DNA from: Anaerocolumna cellulosilytica
Lineage (GTDB): Bacteria > Bacillota > Clostridia > Lachnospirales > Lachnospiraceae
Assembly (NCBI RefSeq): GCF_014218335.1
Contig: NZ_AP023367.1
Location: 1,551,501-1,615,500 of the forward strand
Direction: 5' to 3'
Length of the DNA stretch: 64,000 nucleotides
The stretch's first letter is position 1. The number at the start of each line of letters is the position of its first letter. Of the stretch, positions 15,840-24,412 are shown piece after piece. The position numbers and the translations under genes are program-made. Under the pieces are notes generated by a model. The model had not been told where the DNA came from, ran no database searches, and saw only the letters and a list, made by a program, of their open reading frames with translations.

Positions 15840-17450
15840 ATGAAAAATACCTGGAAAAGAATTCTCTCGATGCTCTTAAGTTGCCTTCTCCTAACATTTT
15901 GCTTGGCTGGCTGCGGGCAAAATGCCAAAACGACTGACACAAGCCAGACATCCTCTACAAAGGTATTAACTATTTGTACCGCAAAGGAGTTGGATAACCT
16001 AACAACTTTAACTATGAATAAAGAAAACAATATCGCTTGCGGTCTCGTATATGAAACGCTGGTGGCCTACGAAAACGGTAAAATAGTCCCAAAGCTGGCT
16101 GAAGAATGGAGCTGGGACGATACCAATACAGTACTCACATTCAAGCTGCATCAGGGCATTACTTTTACCGATGGAACGGAATTTAATGCTGAAAGTGTAA
16201 AAGCCATTTTGGAATTTAATCGTTCAAACTCCAATTTTAGTGGCATTAAGGGTATTTATAATATCCTGAGTGTTGAGGCAATTGATAAATACACGGTTGC
16301 TGTTCATTATGAGGCTCCATGTTTCTCCTATTTAAATGATTTCTGTTTCCAGAATGTTGCGGGTATGATGTCGCCCAATGTCTTCGAAGCGGGAAATTTC
16401 CAAACCTTCAAGGATGTAGTAGGAACTGGCACTTATGTACGAGATGAGATTATTTCTGGAGACTGCACTCGCTTTGTTCGGAACGAAAACTATTGGGGCG
16501 AAGCTCCGTATTATGATGAGGTCATTGTAAAATATATTCCAGAGGCTTCTTCCCGCCTACAGGCGTTACAGACTGGCGAAGTAGATATGATTTATGGAGC
16601 AGAACTAATTACATACGATGATTACAATCAGGCAATCACTCTGGATGGTATTACTGGTGAAATAAATGAAGGCAATACGCTGACACGTAATTTGGTGCTA
16701 AATGCTGCAAGCCATGTGCTTAGTGATGTTAAGGTTCGTGAAGCAATTGCTTATGCAATTAATAAGCAGGAAATTACTGAGGGGCTGACCTACGGATATG
16801 AAACTCCGGCTACGACACTGTTCAGTAAAGGCGCACCTTATACAGATATTAGTTACAAAACTATGCGGAATTTTGATTTAGACAAGGCCAGTACGCTACT
16901 GGATGAAGCGGGCTGGGTAATGAACGAAAAAACAGGTTTCCGTGAGAAAAATGGAAAAGCGCTAACGCTCAATTATACCTATTGGGCAGATATTTCTCTC
17001 GCGCAGGAAATGGCCCTGGCAATAAAAACACAACTTGCCAAAGTGGGTATTAACGCTGAGACCACTGGACAAGATCAGATGACATGGTGGACGGAAGGCG
17101 TTGCTGGCAACTATGATATTACCACTTGGAACACGGAAGGTTCTTATACAGAACCCCACAAATTCCTTCAGGAAACTCTTGGCGCCGATCCTCATGCAGT
17201 TTCTCTGCAAGCCTTGGGTAATTTTGAGGATTATTCTGCTGCAGTTAATAAGTTTTCCACAACTGCGGAACCTGACGCGGTTCAGGAGACGATTGCGACC
17301 GCATTGAACATTTCCAATGATAATGTTATTGATTTGCCGATTTCCTATTCCAAGGATTTAGTGGTGTATAATACTGCTAAAATTGCAGGATACACATTTT
17401 CCAGCGTTCCTCAGTTCTTTGACATTAACAATGTGCAGCCTGTTAAGTAA
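15840..17450 (+). CDS. Nickel/peptide-type ABC transporter substrate-binding lipoprotein (NikA-like)
   Basis: A 536-residue SBP_bac_5 family protein. A signal peptide (MKNTWKRILSMLLSCLLLTF) ends in the lipobox LAGC, so the mature protein is anchored outside the membrane. The chain begins with VLTICTAKELDNLTTLTMNKE and has the family motifs YETLVAYENGKIVPKLAEEWSW and FKLHQGITFTDGTEFNAESVKAILEF. NikA and CntA belong here and bind nickel or cobalt-chelator complexes. AAAGGAATG-type ribosome site; last gene of the importer, 28 bases after NikE. Substrate identity cannot be read from sequence. Confidence 0.87.
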   Translation: MKNTWKRILSMLLSCLLLTFCLAGCGQNAKTTDTSQTSSTKVLTICTAKELDNLTTLTMNKENNIACGLVYETLVAYENGKIVPKLAEEWSWDDTNTVLTFKLHQGITFTDGTEFNAESVKAILEFNRSNSNFSGIKGIYNILSVEAIDKYTVAVHYEAPCFSYLNDFCFQNVAGMMSPNVFEAGNFQTFKDVVGTGTYVRDEIISGDCTRFVRNENYWGEAPYYDEVIVKYIPEASSRLQALQTGEVDMIYGAELITYDDYNQAITLDGITGEINEGNTLTRNLVLNAASHVLSDVKVREAIAYAINKQEITEGLTYGYETPATTLFSKGAPYTDISYKTMRNFDLDKASTLLDEAGWVMNEKTGFREKNGKALTLNYTYWADISLAQEMALAIKTQLAKVGINAETTGQDQMTWWTEGVAGNYDITTWNTEGSYTEPHKFLQETLGADPHAVSLQALGNFEDYSAAVNKFSTTAEPDAVQETIATALNISNDNVIDLPISYSKDLVVYNTAKIAGYTFSSVPQFFDINNVQPVK

Positions 17451-17524
17451 TGCTGAAAGATTTTGTCTAAATAGGGGATTAACAGGCTTATCAGAGTAGC
17501 AGGAAAAAATCAAATCACTATACT

Positions 17525-17556
17525 AGAGGTTGGTTAACAAGAATTAACCAATCTCT
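17525..17556 (+). terminator. Hairpin between the importer and the half-transporter pair
   Basis: AGAGGTTGGTTAA and TTAACCAATCTCT form a 13-bp stem (one G-U) with a 6-base loop, followed by ATTTTATT. It may be a weak terminator or a processing/stability hairpin in a longer transcript. No DtxR-type box or clear promoter lies between it and the next ATG, which favours partial readthrough. Confidence 0.5.
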
Positions 17557-17584
17557 ATTTTATTAAGAAAGGATCGATTGTGAA

Positions 17585-19324
17585 ATGGATAAAGAACAAA
17601 GTCCTATGTCCAGATTGATGGAATTTGCAGCTCTTTACAAAGGTAAATATGTCCTATCAGTCGTTTTAGCTATCCTCGGTGTTGCCGCTGGTTTAGTGCC
17701 ATTTTTTGTAGTTTCTAAAATTGTACTGTTGTTAATTGGAGGGGAAACAACTGTTTCCGTTTATTTAAGATGGTGCGTCATAGCTGGTGTTGGTTTTTTA
17801 GCAAAAGTGTGCTTTTTCAACCTTTCTACTTTTGTTTCCCATACCGCAACCTTTGAAACACTGTCTGAAATTCGAATTCAGCTTGTGGACAAGCTCACAA
17901 GGGTTCCGATGGGATACATTATTAACACACCGTCTGGTCAACTCAAAAATATTCTTGTGGATCGTGTAGAAGGTATGGAAACAACTCTCGCTCATCTGAT
18001 TCCTGAATTAACTGCGAACTTTTGTATTCCAGTCTGTATCTTGATTTATCTACTGTTTCTTGATTGGAGAATGGCGCTTGCATCAATGGTAACATTGCCT
18101 ATAGGTATGCTCTGCTACAAAGGAATGGCGAATGGCTATGAAGAAAAATTTCAGGGGCTTATGATGCGCGTTCGTAAAATGACAAATACGGTTGTAGAGT
18201 ATATCGGAGGAATTGAAGTTATCAAAGCTTTTAATCAATCAGCAAATTCATATCAGAAGTATTCTGATGCCGTTGAGGATAATGCTTTATATGCCGTAAA
18301 TTGGATGAAGAGTGTTCAGATTTATAAGTCTATGGTGTTTACGGTTTGGCCAAGTGTGTTGGTCAGTGTACTTCCTGTTGGTTGTGTCTTATACCGCAAT
18401 GGCAACTTGAGTGTTCCGGTTTTTGTCACATGCATTGTTTTGGCACTGGGAATTATTACTCCGATTCTCAATGCATTGAATTTTACAGACAGCATTGCGC
18501 AGATGAAGTCTATTGTAGGAGAAATCTGTTCCGTTCTGGACGAAAAAGAGTTGGAACGACCTGTGCAACCAGTCAAACTTGATACATCCAGCATCTCAAT
18601 GGAGAATGTAAGTTTCTCTTATGAAGAGGGCACATCACTTTTAGAGCAGGTCAACCTTACTATTCCAGAAAAAACAATTACAGCCTTTGTAGGTCCGAGT
18701 GGAGGCGGTAAGTCTACGATAACAAAGTTGATTGCGGGCTTTTGGGATGTGACCGTTGGAGCGGTTAAAATTGATGGTATCAATATACGAAAAATTCCAT
18801 TAGAACAGTTGATGAATCAGGTTGCCTACATATCACAGGACAACTATTTATTTGATGAAACAGTACTTGAGAATATCAGAATGGGAAAGCCCACCGCGAC
18901 GGATGAAGAAGTCTATCAGGCAGCAAGGGATTGTGGATGCTATGACTTTATCTTGAAATTAGAAAATGGTTTCCAAACAGTCGTAGGTGGTGCAGGTGGA
19001 CATCTTTCCGGAGGTGAGCGACAGAGGATTGCGATTGCAAGAGCTGTGTTGAAAAATGCGCCTATCGTCATTCTCGACGAGGCAACAGCCTATATTGATG
19101 CAGAAAACGAAGCGTTGATTCAGGAAGCCATGGCGAAGATAATTGCCGGAAAAACAGTTCTGATGATTGCACATCGTCTCTCTACGATTACCGATGCAGA
19201 CAAAATTGTTGTGGTAAAGAATGGACATATTGAAGCGGAGGGTACTCATCAGAACCTGCTTCAGACATGCTCTTTGTATCAGGAAATGTGGAAAGCACAC
19301 ATGGATACAAAAGATGTTGCTTAA
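17585..19324 (+). CDS. ABC transporter with fused membrane and ATPase domains, YbtP/IrtA-like half
   Basis: A 579-residue half-transporter: six membrane segments in residues ~15-300, then an ATPase domain with Walker A GPSGGGKST, Q-loop AYISQDNYLFDETV, signature LSGGERQR, Walker B VILDEAT and switch His in MIAHRLSTI. It has the fold of type IV (exporter-type) ABC proteins. It is followed at once by a second, different half, as in the heterodimers YbtPQ and IrtAB, which import iron-siderophore complexes despite that fold. Metal-linked context supports a similar role; an exporter of a metallophore is the alternative. Confidence 0.8.
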   Translation: MDKEQSPMSRLMEFAALYKGKYVLSVVLAILGVAAGLVPFFVVSKIVLLLIGGETTVSVYLRWCVIAGVGFLAKVCFFNLSTFVSHTATFETLSEIRIQLVDKLTRVPMGYIINTPSGQLKNILVDRVEGMETTLAHLIPELTANFCIPVCILIYLLFLDWRMALASMVTLPIGMLCYKGMANGYEEKFQGLMMRVRKMTNTVVEYIGGIEVIKAFNQSANSYQKYSDAVEDNALYAVNWMKSVQIYKSMVFTVWPSVLVSVLPVGCVLYRNGNLSVPVFVTCIVLALGIITPILNALNFTDSIAQMKSIVGEICSVLDEKELERPVQPVKLDTSSISMENVSFSYEEGTSLLEQVNLTIPEKTITAFVGPSGGGKSTITKLIAGFWDVTVGAVKIDGINIRKIPLEQLMNQVAYISQDNYLFDETVLENIRMGKPTATDEEVYQAARDCGCYDFILKLENGFQTVVGGAGGHLSGGERQRIAIARAVLKNAPIVILDEATAYIDAENEALIQEAMAKIIAGKTVLMIAHRLSTITDADKIVVVKNGHIEAEGTHQNLLQTCSLYQEMWKAHMDTKDVA

Positions 19325-19335
19325 GGGGGATAAAA

Positions 19336-21066
19336 ATGATTCGCACATTAAAAAAAATATACTATTTTTCAGGTAAAATGCAAGGAACAATGAAAACGAC
19401 AATTCTGTTTTCGGTATTGCATTCTATTTTCGATATGATGTCATTTGCCGCGCTTGCACTGGTTTTTTCCGGTATTATAAATGGTTTTGAAGCGGCTACA
19501 ATCTGGCAGATATTTGGGATTACTTTTGCCAGTATGATTATGAAAATTATTTGCAGCTATATTTCAGATTTTTATAAAGTAAAAATCGGCTATTTAATGT
19601 GCGCCGAAAAGCGCATTCATATTGGTGACCGCATTAAGTATATGCCGATGGGGTATTTCAGTGATCACAATCTGGGTAATTTGACTTCTGTTGTTACTAC
19701 CACGATGGGTGATATTGAGAACAATGCATCATCAGTGTTGACTAACATTTTAGGCGGATATATTCATGTAACGATTATTACAATTGTTATGTTTATGATT
19801 GATTGGCGGATAGGATTAACAATTTTCTGCGGTGTTTTGCTGTTTACCTGGTGCATCAGCAGTCTGCAAAAAAAATCAGAAAAAGTATCCCCTGAAAGAC
19901 AGGCGGCCCAAGAATCTCTTGTCTCAAATGTATTGGAGTATGTGCAAGGAATGTTAATTGTCAAATCCTTTAACCTTGGGCGAAACTCCTACAGTAAAAT
20001 AAAACAGGCTATTTTAGAAAGCAAAAATAAAAACTTGAAACTAGAGCATTTATTTGTTCCTTACACCGTTTTACAGCAAATTATCCTTTATGCCACTAGT
20101 GTCGTAATCATTACCGAAGCGTTGATTTTTTACCTCAATGGCTCTATGAGTTTGCCAATGTGTCTGTTGATGACGGTTGCTTCCTTCATGCTTTTCGGAC
20201 AACTTCAATCAGCTGGGAATACTTCTTCACTATTGCGACTTCTGGATGTCTCAATTGATAAAGTTGAGGAAATTAATAGAACAGTGGTCATGGATGAAAA
20301 TGGGAAGGTACAGACTCCGTCTAATTACGATATTGCATTTGAAAATGTTTCTTTTTCTTATGGTGATCATAAAATTCTGGATCATGTCAGCTTATCAATC
20401 CCCCAGAAAACAACAACTGCTATTATTGGGCCTTCTGGTGCAGGCAAGAGCACTCTATGTAATCTTATTGCCCGTTTTTGGGACGTAGATGGTGGAAAAA
20501 TCACGATTGGTGGAATAGATGTCCGCAACTATACGCTGGATAGTCTATTGATGAATATAAGCGAGGTATTTCAGAAGGTCTATCTGTTTGCCGATACGAT
20601 TGAAAACAATATCAGATTTGGGAAACCGAATGCAACGCATGAGGATGTAAAGGTTGCGGCAAAGAAAGCTTGTTGTCATGACTTTATTATGAGACTTCCT
20701 GATGGCTATGACACCGTTATTGGAGAAGGCGGCGCATCGTTGTCGGGTGGTGAAAAACAACGAATTTCCATCGCTCGTGCTATTTTAAAAGATGCGCCCA
20801 TCATCATATTGGATGAAGCAACCTCTAGTGTTGATCCGGAAAATGAGAACATGCTAATGGAGGCGATTGCAGAATTAACAAAAAACAAAACGGTTATTAT
20901 GATTGCACATCGACTGAAAACCATACGAAATGCTGATTGGATTTTTGTACTGGCTGATGGATATATTGTCCAGCAAGGTACACATGAACAGCTAATAAAT
21001 CAAAACGGTATCTATGATCAATTCATCAGTGCTCGCAAAAAGGCGATTGGATGGAAACTGAAATAA
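19336..21066 (+). CDS. ABC transporter with fused membrane and ATPase domains, YbtQ/IrtB-like half
   Basis: About 576 residues from the ATG at 19336; an earlier in-frame ATG at 19267 lies inside the previous gene, and GGGGG stands 5 bases before 19336. Six membrane segments, then Walker A GPSGAGKST, Q-loop EVFQKVYLFADTI, signature LSGGEKQR, Walker B IILDEATSSVD, switch His in MIAHRLKTI. The gap to the previous gene is 11 bases, so the two halves are made together. The Q-loop EVFQKVYLF pattern is the one I associate with the siderophore-type heterodimers. Confidence 0.8.
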   Translation: MIRTLKKIYYFSGKMQGTMKTTILFSVLHSIFDMMSFAALALVFSGIINGFEAATIWQIFGITFASMIMKIICSYISDFYKVKIGYLMCAEKRIHIGDRIKYMPMGYFSDHNLGNLTSVVTTTMGDIENNASSVLTNILGGYIHVTIITIVMFMIDWRIGLTIFCGVLLFTWCISSLQKKSEKVSPERQAAQESLVSNVLEYVQGMLIVKSFNLGRNSYSKIKQAILESKNKNLKLEHLFVPYTVLQQIILYATSVVIITEALIFYLNGSMSLPMCLLMTVASFMLFGQLQSAGNTSSLLRLLDVSIDKVEEINRTVVMDENGKVQTPSNYDIAFENVSFSYGDHKILDHVSLSIPQKTTTAIIGPSGAGKSTLCNLIARFWDVDGGKITIGGIDVRNYTLDSLLMNISEVFQKVYLFADTIENNIRFGKPNATHEDVKVAAKKACCHDFIMRLPDGYDTVIGEGGASLSGGEKQRISIARAILKDAPIIILDEATSSVDPENENMLMEAIAELTKNKTVIMIAHRLKTIRNADWIFVLADGYIVQQGTHEQLINQNGIYDQFISARKKAIGWKLK

Positions 21067-21083
21067 ATTAGGAGGGAAGAAAT

Positions 21084-21368
21084 ATGCAATTTCATACATC
21101 AGATGAGGATTACACAAAACCCAGCATTAGTCACGCTGTTTCCATACTCAAAAAAGGTGGCTTTTTGAATATGGATCAAGAAGGATATCTTCATTTAACT
21201 GACTCAGGGCAAAAGGTCGCAGAAAAAATATATGAACGCCATTGCTTCTTTAAAAATCAGCTTGTAATGGTTGGAGTTGCCCCTGAAATTGCAGAACAGG
21301 AGGCTTATCAAACAGAACATACTGTAAGTGCGGAAACCTTTCAAAAAATTAGAAAATATTTACACTAA
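21084..21368 (+). CDS. DtxR/MntR-family metalloregulator with a deleted N-terminal HTH part
   Basis: A 94-residue protein behind AGGAGGG, 17 bases after the transporter pair. The recognition helix (KPSISHAVSILKKGGFLNMD), the wing (GYLHLTDSGQKVAE) and the dimer/metal part (YERHCFF, then E..YQTEHTVS) are clear DtxR/MntR features. Normal members start with ~35 residues containing EDYLEAIY and the first two helices; here S-DEDY runs directly into T-KPSIS, so ~27 residues are missing in frame and an N-terminal metal ligand (Glu in LEAIY) with them. DNA binding should be impaired. Another DtxR in the genome may serve the operators here. Confidence 0.75.
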   Translation: MQFHTSDEDYTKPSISHAVSILKKGGFLNMDQEGYLHLTDSGQKVAEKIYERHCFFKNQLVMVGVAPEIAEQEAYQTEHTVSAETFQKIRKYLH

Positions 21369-21401
21369 AGTGATAAATAAAATAATCATCAACGATAAAT
21401 G

Positions 21402-21446
21402 AAAACCCCACCAAATAAAAAAAACGAGTATTTGGTGGGGTTTTAT
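21402..21446 (+). terminator. Strong terminator closing the metal-uptake locus
   Basis: AAAACCCCACCAAATA and TATTTGGTGGGGTTTT form a 16-bp perfect stem with an 11-base loop; the A-run and T-run at the ends let it work in both directions. Confidence 0.9.
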
Positions 21447-21689
21447 TAATGCTCAAATTACGATAGCCCTTCGAACTCGGAACGATTTATGTGTTGGTCC
21501 ATATTGACTGCGTCGCTGCTCGTTAGATGCAACGATATTAGATCACTTATACAATCAATATTGTTATAGACGCTTTATATAAAAAATCGAATAAACTTTT
21601 AAGGCAGGAGTATGCCCTTTTTTTGTTAAGCGGAATTACTGCAAGAGGTCGATCGCCACCGCTTGTCCTTCGTTTTAACTCAATTTTGA
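21447..21689. other. Spacer without recognisable gene
   Basis: Short AT-rich stretch between the terminator and an IS1182 remnant. It has no ORF above 60 codons. The right part (from ~21600) may already belong to the decayed insertion sequence. Confidence 0.4.
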
Positions 21690-22100
21690 AAATTAGGAGT
21701 GCAAGCATATATCAGAGACCTGTTCTATCAGCTCGTCCGGCGGCGTGCTCTCATGGGAGAATTATCAAAAGAAACGGTTTTTATTGATGGAACGAAGCTG
21801 GAGTCATGTGCAAATAAAATACTTTATCTGGACGCTGGTACCATTTCTAAAGCATATGGAAGAAGAACTGAGATTGCGCTATCCAAGTGTGACAGCTGAT
21901 TCTTGTTACGAAAGCAAGGAAGGGTACAACTATCTGAAAGAATATAATCAGATTCCGTATATCAAGCCCCAGACCTATGAGAAGTGGAAAAAACGCAGTT
22001 TCAAGAAAGATATCAGTAAACGGGAAAACATGGATTATGACAGAGAGGCAGACACCTATATCTACCAAGGTGGTAAGAAGCTAAGCCCATTATTTTGCGA
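21690..22100 (+). pseudogene. IS1182-family transposase remnant
   Basis: One frame starts with YIRDLFYQLVRRRALMGELSKETVFIDGTKLESCANK, the first catalytic Asp region of IS1182 (DUF772) transposases. After ~21820 the similarity jumps to another frame with ADSCYESKEGYNYLKEYNQIPYIKPQTYEKWKKR and KKDISKRENMDYD, the later catalytic segment. The N-terminus, the part between, and the C-terminus are missing. It marks the left edge of the AT-rich restriction segment. Confidence 0.7.
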
Positions 22101-22231
22101 CACCCTCTTAGCTAATGTATTTGTTTTAAAAAAAAGCTAAAAAAGCAATATTTATAAATTGAATTATGGTCTCAACTATGATAAACTTACTTGTAAAATG
22201 AAATGGTTGCCTAAATTAAGGAAGTGTGAAA

Positions 22232-24346
22232 ATGAAAACTACTAAACAGATAGAAAGCACATATAATATTACTCGTCAAACTTTAGATAATTGGATGAGA
22301 GATAACTTAATATCAAAGCCAATTAAAGATTATAAAGGTTGGTACCAATGGGATGAAACTAATGAAGGTCAGATTCAATTTTTTATAGAGTCAAAAAAAG
22401 AAAATAAACATAAACTAGCAGAACAACTTGAAACACTTAAAATTACAAACAGAAGATATTTGGGTAGCAAACAAAAAATGCTAGATTTCATTTGGAAAGT
22501 AATTTCTGAAAATACAAGCGGAGTAAACACTGTTGCTGATGTATTCGGTGGAACGGGTTCAGTTGCAGAGATGTTTAGGCAAAAAGGAAAGAACATAATA
22601 GTAAACGATATTCTATACTCTAACTATTTGTCTTTTTTAACATGGTTTGGAACCGAAAAAGTAAACTATAAAAAAATCAAGCAAATACTCTCAGAATTAA
22701 ATAAACTTGAACCTACTAAAGAAAATTATGTTTCAGAGCATTTTGGCGATAAGTATTTTACATTGGAAAATGCTAAAAAGATAGGGGAAATTCGTGAAAG
22801 AATAGAAAACTATAAAGATATTAATGAACGTGAAAAAGCTTTTCTACTAACATCACTTCTTTATGCTATGGATAAAGTTGCTAATACTGTAGGGCATTAC
22901 GATGCGTATCGGCAAAAAATGGATAGTACAATGCCACTAAGATTAAGACTTCCAGAACTAAATGAAAATAAAAAAAATGAAGTATATAATAGTGATGCTA
23001 ATAGACTGGTAAGAGGTATAATTGCAGATTTAGTTTATATAGATACTCCTTATAATTCACGCCAATATGGAGACGCATATCATTTACTTGAAAACATAAT
23101 GGAATGGAAAAAACCAGAAGTTATAGGTAAAGCTATGAAGATGGTGGATAGAAGTAAAGTTAAAAGTGATTATTGCACAGTTAAAGCTCCACAAGCCTTT
23201 GAAGATTTAATTCAAGGAATAGATAGTAAGTACATTCTAGTGTCTTATAATAATATGGCTGAAAAGGGCGCAGGGCGTTCTAATGCCAAAATCTCAAATG
23301 AAGAGATAATTGAAACTCTTAAGAAAAAAGGGAAAGTTATTATTTTTGAAACAGACTTTAATGTATATACAACAGGTAAGACAAAGATAGAGAATCATAA
23401 AGAACTTCTTTATTTATGTGAAGTCAAAAAAAAAACTAATAAAAATTATTATGTTCAATCAGCATTAAATTATACTGGTGGAAAATATAAGCTTTTGCCA
23501 CAGATAGAGCCATTATTTCCTAAAGAGTATAATAACTTTATTGACTTGTTTGCAGGAGGAGCAAACGTTGGGGTAAATGCAAAGCCTAAAGAAAAGATTT
23601 ATATAAATGAAATCAAGTACTATTTAGTTGAACTCTATAAGTTTTTTAAAAGTATAGATATTGATATTCTTTTATGTAAAATAGAAACTCTCATTGATGA
23701 GTACGGACTTAGCAATACAAAGCAATATGGTTATGCTCACTATAATTCAGATAGTGGTAAAGGTGTAGGTGAATATAACAAAGAACCTTTTAAGAAATTG
23801 AAAACAGATTATAATAATGGAAAATTTACAGGAGATGATAAAAACTTAGTATTTTACATTCTCATAGTTTTTGGATTTAATAATCAAATTAGGTTCAACT
23901 CAAAGGGAGAGTATAATCTTCCGCAAGGGAAAAGAGATTTTAATGATAAAATGGTTACTAAGTTAAAAACTTTCCATAAAGCTATAAAAGATAATAAGAT
24001 AGAATTTTCAAATCTTGATTTTAGAGAATTTAGAAACTATTCAAAAGATGATTTCATTTATGTGGATCCACCTTATAGAATATCAACTGCGAGTTATAAT
24101 GAACTTGGGGGGTGGACTCTTCAAGATGATTTAGATTTACTCGAATATCTAGATAAAGCAAATAAAAAAGGTGTGAAATTTGCACTTAGTAATGTAATAG
24201 AGCATAAAGGCGAAGAAAATAATGTACTTATTGAATGGGCAAAAAAATACAATATCCACGAACTTAATTTTAATTATAATAATTCTAACTACCAATCAAA
24301 AGCTAAAGGTAATGTTACAAAAGAAGTTTTAATTACAAATTATTGA
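22232..24346 (+). CDS. Double-domain N6-adenine DNA methyltransferase (M.FokI-like) with N-terminal HTH
   Basis: About 704 residues from the ATG at 22232 (AAGGAAG 7 bases before; an in-frame GTG at 22226 is too close). Residues 1-35 look like a helix-turn-helix (TKQIESTYNITRQTLDNWMRDNLI). Domain 1: RRYLGSKQKML, SAM motif DVFGGTGSVAEMF (~103-115), catalytic DTPYN (~271). Domain 2: NYTGGKYKLLPQI, SAM motif DLFAGGANVGVN (~438-450), catalytic DPPY (~612). Two fused D12-class units are the layout of M.FokI and M.StsI, in which each methylates one strand of an asymmetric site. It protects host DNA from the nuclease at 24413. AT-richer than the flanking chromosome, so probably acquired. Confidence 0.85.
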   Translation: MKTTKQIESTYNITRQTLDNWMRDNLISKPIKDYKGWYQWDETNEGQIQFFIESKKENKHKLAEQLETLKITNRRYLGSKQKMLDFIWKVISENTSGVNTVADVFGGTGSVAEMFRQKGKNIIVNDILYSNYLSFLTWFGTEKVNYKKIKQILSELNKLEPTKENYVSEHFGDKYFTLENAKKIGEIRERIENYKDINEREKAFLLTSLLYAMDKVANTVGHYDAYRQKMDSTMPLRLRLPELNENKKNEVYNSDANRLVRGIIADLVYIDTPYNSRQYGDAYHLLENIMEWKKPEVIGKAMKMVDRSKVKSDYCTVKAPQAFEDLIQGIDSKYILVSYNNMAEKGAGRSNAKISNEEIIETLKKKGKVIIFETDFNVYTTGKTKIENHKELLYLCEVKKKTNKNYYVQSALNYTGGKYKLLPQIEPLFPKEYNNFIDLFAGGANVGVNAKPKEKIYINEIKYYLVELYKFFKSIDIDILLCKIETLIDEYGLSNTKQYGYAHYNSDSGKGVGEYNKEPFKKLKTDYNNGKFTGDDKNLVFYILIVFGFNNQIRFNSKGEYNLPQGKRDFNDKMVTKLKTFHKAIKDNKIEFSNLDFREFRNYSKDDFIYVDPPYRISTASYNELGGWTLQDDLDLLEYLDKANKKGVKFALSNVIEHKGEENNVLIEWAKKYNIHELNFNYNNSNYQSKAKGNVTKEVLITNY

Positions 24347-24349
24347 CTT

Positions 24350-24384
24350 AAAAGCTACCAATAGGGTGGCTTTTTTGCTATAAT
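24350..24384 (+). terminator. Terminator, then -10 box, between methyltransferase and nuclease genes
   Basis: AAGCTACC and GGTGGCTT pair (one T-G) and are followed by a T-run (24371-24376). TATAAT follows directly at 24379-24384; no convincing -35 box is seen. The nuclease gene would then depend on leaky termination or its own weak promoter, which delays nuclease relative to methylase. Confidence 0.6.
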
Positions 24385-24412
24385 TATACTATTGAAATAG
24401 GGGGAAGTAACC

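Noticed and set aside
12588-17450. Firm assignment as a nickel transporter nikABCDE
   Set aside because: Nik, Cnt/opine-metallophore and dipeptide importers cannot be told apart by motifs; DtxR boxes only point to a metal link. No gene symbols were given.
17525-17556. Third DtxR box
   Set aside because: The inverted repeat TTGGTTAA/TTAACCAA has a 6-base loop and does not match the 19-bp DtxR layout; it is a hairpin.
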